A stretch of 64,000 bases of DNA, taken from Nocardioides houyundeii (GTDB lineage: Bacteria; Actinomycetota; Actinomycetes; Propionibacteriales; Nocardioidaceae). The first letter of the stretch is position 1; each line of letters starts with the position of its first letter. This document shows positions 38,506-47,382 of the stretch, piece after piece. A program made the translations under genes and the position numbers. The stretch is taken from contig NZ_CP025581.1 of assembly GCF_002865585.1 (NCBI RefSeq), positions 1,798,001 to 1,862,000 on the forward strand, in the 5' to 3' direction. The notes below the pieces were generated by a model. It was not told the origin of the DNA and ran no database searches. It saw only the letters and a program-made list of their open reading frames with translations.

Positions 38506-39141
38506 ATGACGGAGAACGTCCTGAGGATCGGCATCGGCGGCCCGGTGGGGTCCGGCAAGACCGCGCTCACGGAGGCGCTGGTGCCCAGGCTCATCGCGGC
38601 AGGCCGTGAGCCGGCTGTGATCACCAACGACATCTACACCCAGGAGGACGCCCAGCACGTACGTCGGGAGCTGGCCGGAGTGCTCGACCCGGAGCGGGTG
38701 GTGGGGGTGGAGACGGGAGCCTGTCCGCACACCGCAGTGCGGGACGACCCGACCATGAACCTCGCGGCGGGAGCCGAGATGCTGGAGAGGTTCCCCGAGG
38801 TCGACACGCTGCTCTACGAGTCGGGAGGCGACAACCTCACCCTGACCTTCTCGCCCATCCTGGCCGACGTCTTCGTCTTCGTGCTGGACACCGCCGAGGG
38901 GGAGAAGATGCCCCGTAAGCGGGGCCCGGGGATCACCGAGTCCGACATCCTGGTGATCAACAAGGTCGACATCGCCCAGTACGTGCGCACCGATCTCGGC
39001 GTCATGGAGTCCGACGCCCACCGGGTCCGCGACGGGAAGCCGGTCATCCTGACGAACTCCCTGACCGGATTGGGCATCGACCAGCTCCAAGCACAGATCC
39101 TGTCGATCTGGAACGAGCGCATGGGTGCGCTGCTGACATGA
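38506..39141 (+). CDS. ureG: urease accessory GTPase UreG
   Basis: The 211-residue SIMIBI-class GTPase has the P loop GGPVGSGKTALTE, the nickel-binding ETGACPHTAVRDDPTMN (CPH), ESGGDNLTLTFSP and the guanine motif NKVD. It powers nickel insertion into urease. It follows ureF after 78 bases and overlaps ureD by four bases. The nickel donor is probably the His-rich protein beside ureA, since no ureE was found. Confidence 0.97.
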   Translation: MTENVLRIGIGGPVGSGKTALTEALVPRLIAAGREPAVITNDIYTQEDAQHVRRELAGVLDPERVVGVETGACPHTAVRDDPTMNLAAGAEMLERFPEVDTLLYESGGDNLTLTFSPILADVFVFVLDTAEGEKMPRKRGPGITESDILVINKVDIAQYVRTDLGVMESDAHRVRDGKPVILTNSLTGLGIDQLQAQILSIWNERMGALLT

Positions 39142-40121
39142 GCGCGGTCGCGACGTCCCTTCAGGCTGTCGAGCACCAGTACGGCGGTCCCCGGCTGTCG
39201 CCCGAGCACTACGAACCCGGTTGGGTGCCGCTCGACGTGGCGCGTCACAACGGGGTCCCCGACACGCTGCCGACCGGCAGCCCCGGGAAGATCGGACTGC
39301 TGGAGCTGGAGTTCGGCCGTCGCGGGGACGGCACGGAGCTGGTGGGGCACTACCAGAAGTCGCCGTTGCAGATCATGCGTCCGCTCTACTACGACCCGCT
39401 GCGGCCCGACATGCCCTACACCTACTTGATGTCGACCGGCGCGGGGATCATGCAGGGCGACCGTCTGCGCAGCGACCTCACGTTCGGCGAGGGGACCTCG
39501 TCCTACGTCACGACCTCGGCCTACACCAAGGTGCTCAAGATGGAGCACGACTACGCGGTGGCCCAGATGAGTCTCGACCTGCGGGCCGGGGCCTACGTGG
39601 AGTACCTGCCCGATCCGCTGATCGCCTTTGGCCAGTCCCGGTTGTACCAGCGCACCCGGGTGGAGCTGGCCGAGTCCGCGACGCTGATCGCGGGGGAGAC
39701 GGTGGTGGCTGGCAGGCTCGGTCGGGGCGAGCGGCACCAGTACACCGTCCTGGCGAGCGACTTCGAGGTCCGCCGTCCATCCGGCCAGATCCTCGCCCTG
39801 GACCGGGTGCGGATCTCTCCCAGCGCCGGCGACACGGGGGGACTGGCGGTCATGGGTGACCGGGACGTGCTGTCGATGCTCTACGTCCTGACGCCCGACG
39901 CGCCCGCCCAGGAGCTCAACGACCTCCTGCACTCGGTCCTGCTGCCGGACTTCGGCGACTCGGTGGACATCGGGGTCAGCGCCCTCCCCGCTGACGCCGG
40001 GGTCTGGGTGCGCATGGTGGGTGACGACGTCATGGGTGTCGGCCGGGCCAACACCGCCGCGTGGCGAGCTCTCCGGCGGCGGCTGACAGGGACCGAGGCT
40101 CCGCTCATCCGGAAGTCCTGA
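39138..40121 (+). CDS. ureD: urease accessory protein UreD (UreH)
   Basis: This 327-residue protein has the UreD patterns PLQIMRPLYYDPLRPDM, STGAGIMQGDRLRSDLTFG, YVTTSAYTKVLKMEHDYA and EYLPDPLIAFGQSRLYQRT. UreD binds the urease apoprotein and supplies a tunnel for nickel. It overlaps ureG, and the urea transporter follows after 37 bases. The product is a little longer than many UreD proteins. Confidence 0.93.
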   Translation: MSAVATSLQAVEHQYGGPRLSPEHYEPGWVPLDVARHNGVPDTLPTGSPGKIGLLELEFGRRGDGTELVGHYQKSPLQIMRPLYYDPLRPDMPYTYLMSTGAGIMQGDRLRSDLTFGEGTSSYVTTSAYTKVLKMEHDYAVAQMSLDLRAGAYVEYLPDPLIAFGQSRLYQRTRVELAESATLIAGETVVAGRLGRGERHQYTVLASDFEVRRPSGQILALDRVRISPSAGDTGGLAVMGDRDVLSMLYVLTPDAPAQELNDLLHSVLLPDFGDSVDIGVSALPADAGVWVRMVGDDVMGVGRANTAAWRALRRRLTGTEAPLIRKS

Positions 40122-40158
40122 CCGACCGGGGCTCGAGGCCCCCGACCTAGGAGACGAG

Positions 40159-41089
40159 ATGCACGCGTCGAAGACGTCACCCGACCTTTCCGCCGACCTC
40201 CGCGCGGTGACCTGGCGTTCGCTGTGTCACGGCGTCTCCCAGATCTTCTTCCAGGCGAACCCGTGGACGGGCCTGCTCATCCTCGCGGCCTTCGCGGTGG
40301 GGGACCCGAGGATGGCGATCCTGGCGGCCGTGGGGACCATCCTCTCGACCCTCGCCGGGTGCCTGATGCGGGTCCCCCCGAGGGGTGGCGCTGGGCATGC
40401 AGGGGTTCAACGGGTGCCTGGTCGGCGCTGCGGTCTACGCAGCGCTGGGTGGGCAGGCCTGGTCGTACGTGCTCACGGTGGTCGGGGCGCTGCTGTGCGC
40501 GCCCGTGACGGCGTTCTTCGGTTGGCTGCTGGCCCTGCCGGCGCTGAGGGGGTTCAACCTCCCGTCCACCACGGCGCCCTTCTGCACCGTCGCCTCCATC
40601 CTGTATGCCGTGTCCTGGAACCTGCACGTCGAGGGCTCCACCAAGCACGTCACCGACGGGGCGGGCGACGCCTTGGCGCGCTCGGTCCTGGCCAACGTCT
40701 CCGAGGTGGTGCTGGTCAACAGCGCCCTGAGCGGGCTGCTGATTCTGATCGGCCTGTTCATCGCCTCCTGGCGCGTCGGCCTGGCGGCCGTGATGGGCAG
40801 TGTCATCGGCAGCGCGAGCGCCCTGGCCCTGGGCGAGTCAACGAACACGATCGAGGAGGGGCTGGCCGGCTACGCCGGGGTGCTCACGGCCATCGCACTC
40901 GCAGTGGTCTTCCACCACAGCAGCGTCGCCTCCTGGTGCTATGCGGCCGTCGGGACGGTGATCACCGCGGTCGTCACCCTGCTGATGAACGACGCCACCT
41001 CGTTCCCGCACTACACCTGGCCCTACATCCTCACCACCTGGGTGCTGCTGGTCGTCGGTTCGCGCATCCCGGCTCTGAGCCGGACGTGA
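40159..41089 (+). pseudogene. urea transporter (UT family), apparently frameshifted
   Basis: The first frame gives QIFFQANPWTGLLILAAF and GTILSTLAGCLM, typical of the UT/SLC14-type urea channel. The frame shifts near 40374-40385, where a run of six C and a run of four G flank GAG. The second frame carries on with ALGMQGFNGCLVGAAVYAAL, then FNLPSTTAPF and a second half with GYAGVLTAIAL, ending at 41089. The two runs together need one or two extra bases to restore about 310 residues. Urea channels let urea into the cell, which fits directly after the urease genes. A homopolymer error is favoured over a real loss. The 3' end overlaps the ATP-grasp gene (GTGA). Confidence 0.85.
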
Positions 41090-41991
41090 CCCGGGACCGC
41101 GGGACCCGCACCCTGCTGGTCACCGGCGCCGCGGGGCCCGCGGGCCGCGCGCTGGGCGTTCAGCTCGCCGCCCACTCGGAGCGCTCACAGCTCAGGGTCC
41201 TCGGCGTCGACCTGGCGCCGAAAGAGGTGCTGGGCATCGACTCCATGGAAGTCGTGCCGGCGGCCCGCGACGCGGCGTACGAGCGGACGCTGCTGGAGCT
41301 GGTGGCCCGTCACGAGCCGGACCTGATCATCCCGACCGTCTCCGAGGAGCTTCCGGGGCTGGCCGTGCTGGGAGGTGCTGTGGGTCTGGGACGCCGCCTG
41401 GTGCTCTCGGACGCGGCCCCGACGGCCGTTGCCGCAGACAAGCTGCTGACCATGTGGGCGCTGGACCACCGCGGAGTGCCAGTACCGCGGTACGCCGGGG
41501 CCGACGAGTTCGCCAGCTCGGCCGAGGCGCTCTCCTGGGCAGGAGGCCCGGTGGTCGTCAAGCCGCGACAGGGGCGCGGCGGGCGCGGCGTGCACGTCGT
41601 GGAGCGTGCGGGCGACCCGGTCTGGGCAGAGCTGGACGCCTCGTGGGTGGTCCAGCTCTTCGCGCCCGGAGCCGAGTACAGCCCCCAGGTCTACCGCTCG
41701 CCCGTCACCGGTCGCTGCGTCGTGGTGGTGCTGGAGAAGAGCGGGCGCAAGCAGGGACGGGTGGGCAACGCCACGGCGGTGACCCGTCTGCCCCAGGATG
41801 CGGCGAAGGACGTGGCTGAGCTGTCCGCGCGCGTGGTGCAGGCGCTCGACCTCGTGGGTCCGGTCGACATGGACGTGCGCCGGCTCGGCGACGGCACGCC
41901 GGTGGTCCTCGAGGTCAACAGCAGGTTCGGCGCCGTCTCCGCCGACGCCCCCGAGCTGCTGGACGCCGTCCTCCACGAGTGGCCCGGGTGA
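41086..41991 (+). CDS. ATP-grasp domain protein
   Basis: The 301-residue protein starts at a GTG that overlaps the urea transporter stop. It has an N-terminal Rossmann-like pre-grasp region (LLVTGAAGPAGRALG; AARDAAYERTLLELVARHEPDLIIPT), then an ATP-grasp domain with GGPVVVKPRQGRGGRGVHVVE. The Mg/ATP residues are in VLEVNSRFG. ATP-grasp enzymes join a carboxylate to an amine or thiol; the substrate is not evident. It is followed after three bases by the glycosyltransferase, so a modification of a saccharide or its carrier is a plausible role. Confidence 0.8.
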   Translation: MTRDRGTRTLLVTGAAGPAGRALGVQLAAHSERSQLRVLGVDLAPKEVLGIDSMEVVPAARDAAYERTLLELVARHEPDLIIPTVSEELPGLAVLGGAVGLGRRLVLSDAAPTAVAADKLLTMWALDHRGVPVPRYAGADEFASSAEALSWAGGPVVVKPRQGRGGRGVHVVERAGDPVWAELDASWVVQLFAPGAEYSPQVYRSPVTGRCVVVVLEKSGRKQGRVGNATAVTRLPQDAAKDVAELSARVVQALDLVGPVDMDVRRLGDGTPVVLEVNSRFGAVSADAPELLDAVLHEWPG

Positions 41992-41994
41992 CCC

Positions 41995-43278
41995 GTGACC
42001 TCGATCGCGGGGGCGCTGCTGTTCCTCCTGACCCTGCCCCTGCTGCTCATGGGTGCGACCCGCCTCGCCTTCGTCCCATTCGTGCTGACGTTCGAGCTGC
42101 GTGACCGTCGCCATCAGCGCGACCAGGCGGGGGCCGGGCCGGTCTTCGCGGAGGCGCCCTTCGTGAGCGTCGTGGTCCCGGCGTTCCAGGAGGCGAAGGT
42201 GATCGACAACTGCGTGCGCTCGGTGCTGCGCAGCGAGTATCCCCGGCTGGAGGTGGTCTGCGTGGACGACGGCTCGGCGGACGACACCTACCAGCGGATG
42301 CGGGACCTGGCCGCTGCCCATCCGCAGGTGCGGGCCGTGCGCCAGGACAACGCGGGCAAGGGGGCTGCCCTCAACACCGGGATCGCCCAGGCCCGCGGTG
42401 ACGTCCTGGTCCTGGTCGATGCCGACGGCGTCTTTCGGTCCGACACCGTCACCCGGCTGCTGGCCGGCTTCCGCACCCCGCGGGTAGGTGCGGTGTGCGG
42501 CAACGATCGTCCGGTCAACCTCGATCACGTGCAGACGCGACTGCTCGCCCTGATCAGTCACCTCGGCACGGGTCTCATGCGCCGGGCGCTCGACGTGCTG
42601 GGCTGCCTGCCCGTGGTCTCGGGCAACATCGGGGCGTTCCGCCGCGAGGTCCTGGACCGCACCGGTCCGCTGCGCACCGACACCCTGGGCGAGGACTTGG
42701 AGCTGACCTGGCGGGTGCACCTGGCGGGCTACCAGGTCGCGTTCGCTCCCGACGCGCTCGTCTACGCCGAGTCGCCGTCGACCCTGTCGGGCCTGTGGCG
42801 GCAGCGGGTGCGCTGGGCCCGGGGCCTGTTGCAGGCGACCGCTCTGCACTGGGGGGCGGTCGGCAGGCCCCGCTACGGGACTTTCGGGTTGTACCTGCTG
42901 TTCAACACCGCCTCGCAGGTGGTGGCACCCTTCATCCAGCTCGCGGCGATCCTCAGCCTGGCGGGACTGGTGGTGACCCAGGGTTCGACCGCCCTCCCCG
43001 GGACCCTGATGGGCTGGATCCTGCTGCTGGGGCTGCCACTGTCGCTGGGCCTGCTCCTGTTCGCCAACTGGCTGGACGGCTCGCTGCGCGACCTGCGCTA
43101 CCTGTGGACCGTCGTACTGTGGCCCTTCTACTCCACGTTGATGACCCTGGTCATGCTGGAGGCGGTCCGACTGGAGCTCGCGAATGCGGAGAACCGATGG
43201 AACAAGCTGGAGCGAACTGGGACGGTGTCCGTCCGCGGCCTCCTGGACGAAGACGACCGTGGCTCCTCGTCATCGTGA
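41995..43278 (+). CDS. membrane glycosyltransferase family 2, PgaC/IcaA-like
   Basis: The 427-residue protein starts at a GTG three bases after the ATP-grasp gene. It has one N-terminal helix, then the GT2 catalytic core: DDGSADDT (91-98), DAD near 142, the GED near 232 and the processive motif QRVRW near 276. Two to three C-terminal helices follow. This layout matches processive synthases of poly-beta-1,6-GlcNAc and hyaluronan type. It overlaps the next gene by 82 bases. The product is unknown, but a linear surface polysaccharide is likely. Confidence 0.85.
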   Translation: MTSIAGALLFLLTLPLLLMGATRLAFVPFVLTFELRDRRHQRDQAGAGPVFAEAPFVSVVVPAFQEAKVIDNCVRSVLRSEYPRLEVVCVDDGSADDTYQRMRDLAAAHPQVRAVRQDNAGKGAALNTGIAQARGDVLVLVDADGVFRSDTVTRLLAGFRTPRVGAVCGNDRPVNLDHVQTRLLALISHLGTGLMRRALDVLGCLPVVSGNIGAFRREVLDRTGPLRTDTLGEDLELTWRVHLAGYQVAFAPDALVYAESPSTLSGLWRQRVRWARGLLQATALHWGAVGRPRYGTFGLYLLFNTASQVVAPFIQLAAILSLAGLVVTQGSTALPGTLMGWILLLGLPLSLGLLLFANWLDGSLRDLRYLWTVVLWPFYSTLMTLVMLEAVRLELANAENRWNKLERTGTVSVRGLLDEDDRGSSSS

Positions 43279-44408
43279 TCCCGCTCGTGGCAGCGGTCAT
43301 CGGCGCTGCCCTCATCGTCCGTCCCTGGGAGGATGAGGTGCTGCCCACGATGCGTCCGAGCCAGAGGCCTGAGCTGGTGCGCTCGCTCAGCGTCGACTTC
43401 GGCACCATCACCGATCCGGACACCGACTGGGGTGAGGTCGACGACCGGTTCGACTCCGTGGGTGCCACGGCCGCCGAGCTCAGTGCCGGGCGGGTCGAGT
43501 TCACCGCCTTCGACTGGACCGAGCACCCCGAGGAGGCAGCGGAACCAGGGACCGATCACCTGGCCAAGGCCGCCAGAGCCCTGGTGCAGACCGCCGAGGG
43601 GGAGCCGAGGCAGCTGGGGCTCATCGTGGACGCCTACGTGCCGGAGTGGATCAAGAAGGACCCGTCCATCGCGGGTGTCTCGGCTGACGGACGCAGGTCG
43701 GCGTACCAGGCTTCCGCCACCCAGCTGACCACGGGAGCAGTGGGACGGCGCCTGGTCGACTACGTGGCGGCGCTGGGGGAGCGGTACGACCCGGCCTCGA
43801 TCGCGATCACCGAGCTCTTCCTGTCGAGCTCCTTCGGGGATGACGACCTCGAGCTCTTCGAGGAGATGACCGGGCAGACCGGTTGGCCCCGCACCGCCAC
43901 CGGAGAGCTGGACCCGGAAGCGCCCACTGTCACCGCCTGGCGCTCGGCGGTGGTCTCCGGGGTGCTCCAGCGGATGCGGGCTGCCCTGGACAGGGTGCGC
44001 GACGGCGACGGTGCGGCGATCGAGCTCGCCATGGACGTCCGGGTGAACTGGGAGGACCCGGCCGCGGGCGTCCCGGCCAGCGGACACGGCTACCGCTCGC
44101 TGCTGCGGGCCGCCGACCTGCTCGTGGTCTGGGCCTATCTCTACGACGACAGGCCCCCCGGCGCCGTACGGCGCCTGACCTCCGGGCTCATCGCCGGCGG
44201 CCTCGACATCTCGCGGTTCGCCGTCTCGGTGGGACTGTGGGCCGACGGACCGAACGACGACCCCCGCGAGGCCATCACCCCGGCCCGGATGGCCGCCGCC
44301 GTCCGGGCGGCCGGCGCGAACGGGGTCACCAACGTCAACGTGACCCCGTACTCGTTGATGACTGCGGAGCACTGGAAGGCCCTGGCCCGGGTGTGGCAGG
44401 GGTCATGA
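43197..44408 (+). CDS. membrane-anchored putative glycoside hydrolase-like protein
   Basis: The start is ATG 43197, behind GGAG, which keeps the whole N-terminal helix (RRRPWLLVIVIPLVAAVIGA); a GTG at 43275 would cut it. The 403-residue product then has a region with ELVRSLSVDFGTI, LGLIVDAYVPEWIKKDP and VVWAYLYDDRPP, suggestive of a TIM-barrel sugar hydrolase such as the PgaB C-terminal or DUF4015-type domains. I cannot name a family with certainty. It should face the outside, downstream of the synthase, and could trim or release polymer. It overlaps the synthase gene by 82 bases. Confidence 0.55.
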   Translation: MEQAGANWDGVRPRPPGRRRPWLLVIVIPLVAAVIGAALIVRPWEDEVLPTMRPSQRPELVRSLSVDFGTITDPDTDWGEVDDRFDSVGATAAELSAGRVEFTAFDWTEHPEEAAEPGTDHLAKAARALVQTAEGEPRQLGLIVDAYVPEWIKKDPSIAGVSADGRRSAYQASATQLTTGAVGRRLVDYVAALGERYDPASIAITELFLSSSFGDDDLELFEEMTGQTGWPRTATGELDPEAPTVTAWRSAVVSGVLQRMRAALDRVRDGDGAAIELAMDVRVNWEDPAAGVPASGHGYRSLLRAADLLVVWAYLYDDRPPGAVRRLTSGLIAGGLDISRFAVSVGLWADGPNDDPREAITPARMAAAVRAAGANGVTNVNVTPYSLMTAEHWKALARVWQGS

Positions 44409-46145
44409 GGGCGCGCCCGACTGCACCCCGGCGGGCTGCAGATCGGGGATGACCGCCTCGACCACGGTGCCGCGGCCCGGCGCGGAGTCGATGGTCAGGA
44501 CCCCTCCGTGCTCCTCGATGATCGCGTGCACCAGGGAGAGACCGAGACCGATGCCCTGGACCCGACGGCGGCGGGTGTCCCGGGTGCGGTAGAACCGCTC
44601 GGTGATCCGACCGAGCTCGTCCCGCTCGATGCCTGTTCCCTGGTCCGCCACCCGGATCCGGGCCTGCCGCACTCCGTTCGCGGCCTCCTCCTGCACCGTG
44701 GTGATCTCGACCCGGCCGCCGTTGTGGCTGTACTTGACGGCGTTGCTAAGCAGGTTGTCCACCACCTGCCCGAGTCGCTGTGGGTCGGAGATCAGCCTCA
44801 CGACAGGGTCTCCGGCGACCTCGACACGCACGCCCAGGTCCCGGGCCGTCGGCTGCTGGGTCTCGACCGCGGCGCGCACCACGTCGGTCACCTCCACCTC
44901 GGTGGCCGTCATCGGTGCGCCGAAGACGAGCTGTGCGCTGGTCAGCAGGTCGTCGACCAGCGAGCGCAGCCGCTCGGTGTTGCGCACGAGGACGTCGAGA
45001 TAGCCCAGCTGCTCCTCGTCCAGGCCGCCGGACTCCAGGCGCAGCAGGTCCAGGTATCCCAGGATCGAGGCCAGGGGGGTGCGGAACTCGTGACTCACCA
45101 GGCTGATGAACTCGTCCTGGCGGCGCTCGTGCTCCCGGATCTCGGTCACGTCACTGACCACGAAGAGGTATCCCGCCGAGAGCTCGGGAGCGGCACCCTC
45201 GAGCGCGGGGCGCGGCGTCACGACGTACGCCAGGTGCTGGACGGAGCCGTCGGCCCGGGTACGGCGAAGCTCACCGGAATGCGAGCCTCCGGTTGCCGCC
45301 TCGCCCACCTCCGCTGCCAGCAGCGGTTGGGCGGTCCCGGCGGGCTCCTCCGCGTCGGCGCCCTCGACGGGCAGGAGCGCGGTGATCGCACTGCCCACCA
45401 GCTCGTCCTCGGCGCGCGCGAACATGCGCTCGGCCCCGGCGCTCACCATCCGCACCACGCCGTCCAGGTCGGTGCCGATGATCGCCTGCTCGGTGGCTGC
45501 CCGCATGACGCTGCGCAGCGCGTCCCGCGAGGCACGGAGCTGACCTACCCGGGCGGCCACCTCGTCCCGCGCCTGCCGGAGCTCCTCTGCCTGCTGGCGG
45601 GTGATCCCGAGGATGCCGTGGGCACGCACTGCCACCGCGGCGATGATCGGGAGCGTCACGACGACGTGCAGCAGCGGGTGGACGCGCCCGATGTCGAACA
45701 CTACGGGCGCCAGCAGCACCATCGCGGAGCCGAAGAGGGCGATGCCGAGCCCCCACGGGCCAGGCTCCAGGGCGAGCGTGACCACCGGCATGAAGAGCAG
45801 CACGTCCAGGCTCACCAGGTCGAGGCCCGCCCCGAGGTCCATCAGCGCGACAGCAAGCATCTGCACCACGGGCACGGCATAGCGCCACGCCGGTGCCAGG
45901 ACCGTCCAGTCGGCACGGCTGGCCACGGCCTGGACTCCGAGCACCAGGGCTGCCGCGGTGGCGAGCACGGTGCGACTGACGGGCTCGATGGTGACCCAGA
46001 GGATCAGGGCCGAGACCAGGACCGACACGGTGACCGGCACCTGGCGAAGACCCACCGCCTCCGGGGCGAACCAGCGTGCGGCGAGGTCGCGCCCCAGGCG
46101 CTGGGCCCAAGCGCGCGCCTGCTCGAGCGGCTCGGCGTCAGTCAC
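44403..46145 (-). CDS. PAS-domain sensor histidine kinase
   Basis: The 580-residue kinase has about six N-terminal hydrophobic segments (residues 28-170), a coiled linker, a PAS domain (about 210-330, GTDLDGVVRMVSAGAERMF), a phosphoacceptor helix (FISLVSHEFRTPLASILGYLD) and a HATPase domain (NLLSNAVKYSHNGG; GTGIERDELG; GLGLSLVHAII). It is encoded with the response regulator-PIG-L gene by a four-base overlap and faces the polysaccharide genes tail to tail (a six-base overlap). It probably phosphorylates the fused regulator. Confidence 0.9.
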   Translation of the reverse strand: MTDAEPLEQARAWAQRLGRDLAARWFAPEAVGLRQVPVTVSVLVSALILWVTIEPVSRTVLATAAALVLGVQAVASRADWTVLAPAWRYAVPVVQMLAVALMDLGAGLDLVSLDVLLFMPVVTLALEPGPWGLGIALFGSAMVLLAPVVFDIGRVHPLLHVVVTLPIIAAVAVRAHGILGITRQQAEELRQARDEVAARVGQLRASRDALRSVMRAATEQAIIGTDLDGVVRMVSAGAERMFARAEDELVGSAITALLPVEGADAEEPAGTAQPLLAAEVGEAATGGSHSGELRRTRADGSVQHLAYVVTPRPALEGAAPELSAGYLFVVSDVTEIREHERRQDEFISLVSHEFRTPLASILGYLDLLRLESGGLDEEQLGYLDVLVRNTERLRSLVDDLLTSAQLVFGAPMTATEVEVTDVVRAAVETQQPTARDLGVRVEVAGDPVVRLISDPQRLGQVVDNLLSNAVKYSHNGGRVEITTVQEEAANGVRQARIRVADQGTGIERDELGRITERFYRTRDTRRRRVQGIGLGLSLVHAIIEEHGGVLTIDSAPGRGTVVEAVIPDLQPAGVQSGAPS

Positions 46146-47227
46146 CGCGGATCGACCAGGTCTCCGTGCCCGGCTCCTGCCTCGGTCCGAGCCGCCTGAG
46201 GAGTGACTCCCCTCACTGAGGCTTCCGTCAGGTTCTCGGTGGCGCGGACGGTCTCCAGGGGCTCCACCTCATGAGCCGGGCTGAACCTCGCCCAGTACCT
46301 CGCGGTCGCCCGGACCACGTCCGGCTGCATGTACTCCCGGTGCGACTGGGAGGCGAAGGCGGCCAGCATCCGCAGCTTGATGTCGACGAAGCCGTCCACC
46401 GCCACGAACCGGTTCGGGGCGAAGTCCACCGTCGAGGACGGGCTCTGGAAGCACCACAGGCTGGGGACCTGCCGGGCGGCGATCTGCACCGCCTGGTGAA
46501 CAGCCCGGTGGTCCTGGTGACGGTCGTGCACGCCGTGGGTGTAGATGCGGTCGGGGTGAGTCTCGGCGATCGTCTCCTCGATCGCGGTGATCACCCCCGA
46601 TGCGGGGTCGAGCATGGTGTCGGGGAAGTTGAGGTGCACCAGCCGAGCGCCCACCACCGCCGCGGCCTGCGCGGCCTCGCTGCGCCTGCTGTCGGTGTTC
46701 CCACCGACCGCACCGCCGGAGAGGGTGAGGATGACGAGCTCGTCCCCGGCGGCGGCGTGCACGGCCAGCGTGGCCCCGATGCCGATCTCCACGTCGTCCG
46801 GGTGCGCGCCGACGGCCAGCACCCGCTGACGCGAGGCCCGCCGCCCGTCCCTGGTCCGCTGGGCCAGCTCGGTGGCCCGCTCCACGACCTGCGAGGCGGT
46901 GACCGGCTTCACCAGGAACTCGTCCGCGGACTCGCGCAGCGCCTCCACGGCGTGGCTGAAGGTGGGGTAGGCGGTGATGATCATGACGCTGAGCGCGGGA
47001 TCGATGGCGCGTACCTCCGGCAGGATCTGCAGTCCGGAGCGGCCCGGGAGCGCGATGTCGCTGACCAGCAGGTCGTAGCTGCGACTCCTCAGTGCGGCCA
47101 ACGCCTCGTCTGCGGTCCCCGCCACGTCGACCACCATGCCGCCGTACCGCTCGAGGGCGATGCGGTTGAACTCGGCCGCGTCTCGGTCGTCCTCCAGCAC
47201 CAGGGCGCGGAACGGCTCCTCGCTCAT
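46142..47227 (-). CDS. response regulator receiver fused to PIG-L family deacetylase
   Basis: The ATG at 47227 is preferred over an upstream one. In this 361-residue protein, residues 6-120 form a receiver domain with D13/D14, the phosphoacceptor D57 (LLVSDIALPG) and K107 (FLVKPV). A short linker leads to a PIG-L/LmbE deacetylase with the zinc motif AHPDD at 141-145 and a second site in HDRHQDHRAVHQA. PIG-L enzymes deacetylate GlcNAc-containing substrates. A receiver with this enzyme as its output, and no DNA-binding domain, is unusual. Its kinase partner is the next gene. The neighbouring synthase makes a GlcNAc-polymer enzyme target plausible. Confidence 0.88.
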   Translation of the reverse strand: MSEEPFRALVLEDDRDAAEFNRIALERYGGMVVDVAGTADEALAALRSRSYDLLVSDIALPGRSGLQILPEVRAIDPALSVMIITAYPTFSHAVEALRESADEFLVKPVTASQVVERATELAQRTRDGRRASRQRVLAVGAHPDDVEIGIGATLAVHAAAGDELVILTLSGGAVGGNTDSRRSEAAQAAAVVGARLVHLNFPDTMLDPASGVITAIEETIAETHPDRIYTHGVHDRHQDHRAVHQAVQIAARQVPSLWCFQSPSSTVDFAPNRFVAVDGFVDIKLRMLAAFASQSHREYMQPDVVRATARYWARFSPAHEVEPLETVRATENLTEASVRGVTPQAARTEAGAGHGDLVDPR

Positions 47228-47299
47228 CGTCCGGCCTTCCCGTGCCACGGTCCGGAGCCGCCGGAATCGCCAGTCCGGTGCCATCTGACCGGACCGGCT

Positions 47300-47314
47300 A
47301 GGGACCTTGTCCTC
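47300..47314. promoter_or_regulatory. candidate DevR-type box upstream of hsp20
   Basis: AGGGACCTTGTCCTC, 69 bases before the Hsp20 start, contains the half sites GGGAC and GTCC around three bases. This is close to the DosR/DevR consensus GGGAC(T)WW(A)GTCCC. It is also 73 bases before the start of the minus-strand regulator, so either gene could use it. Confidence 0.45.
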
Positions 47315-47382
47315 TGGGACCTGCGCCGGAGCGCGGGCTTGGCTGGGCAGCGACCAAGGAAACCCACGAAGGGACGCCCACG

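Noticed and set aside
43275..44408. GTG 43275 as start of the hydrolase-like gene
   Set aside because: It gives a neat GTGA overlap but would cut the membrane helix and the positively charged flank. ATG 43197 has a better site (GGAG).
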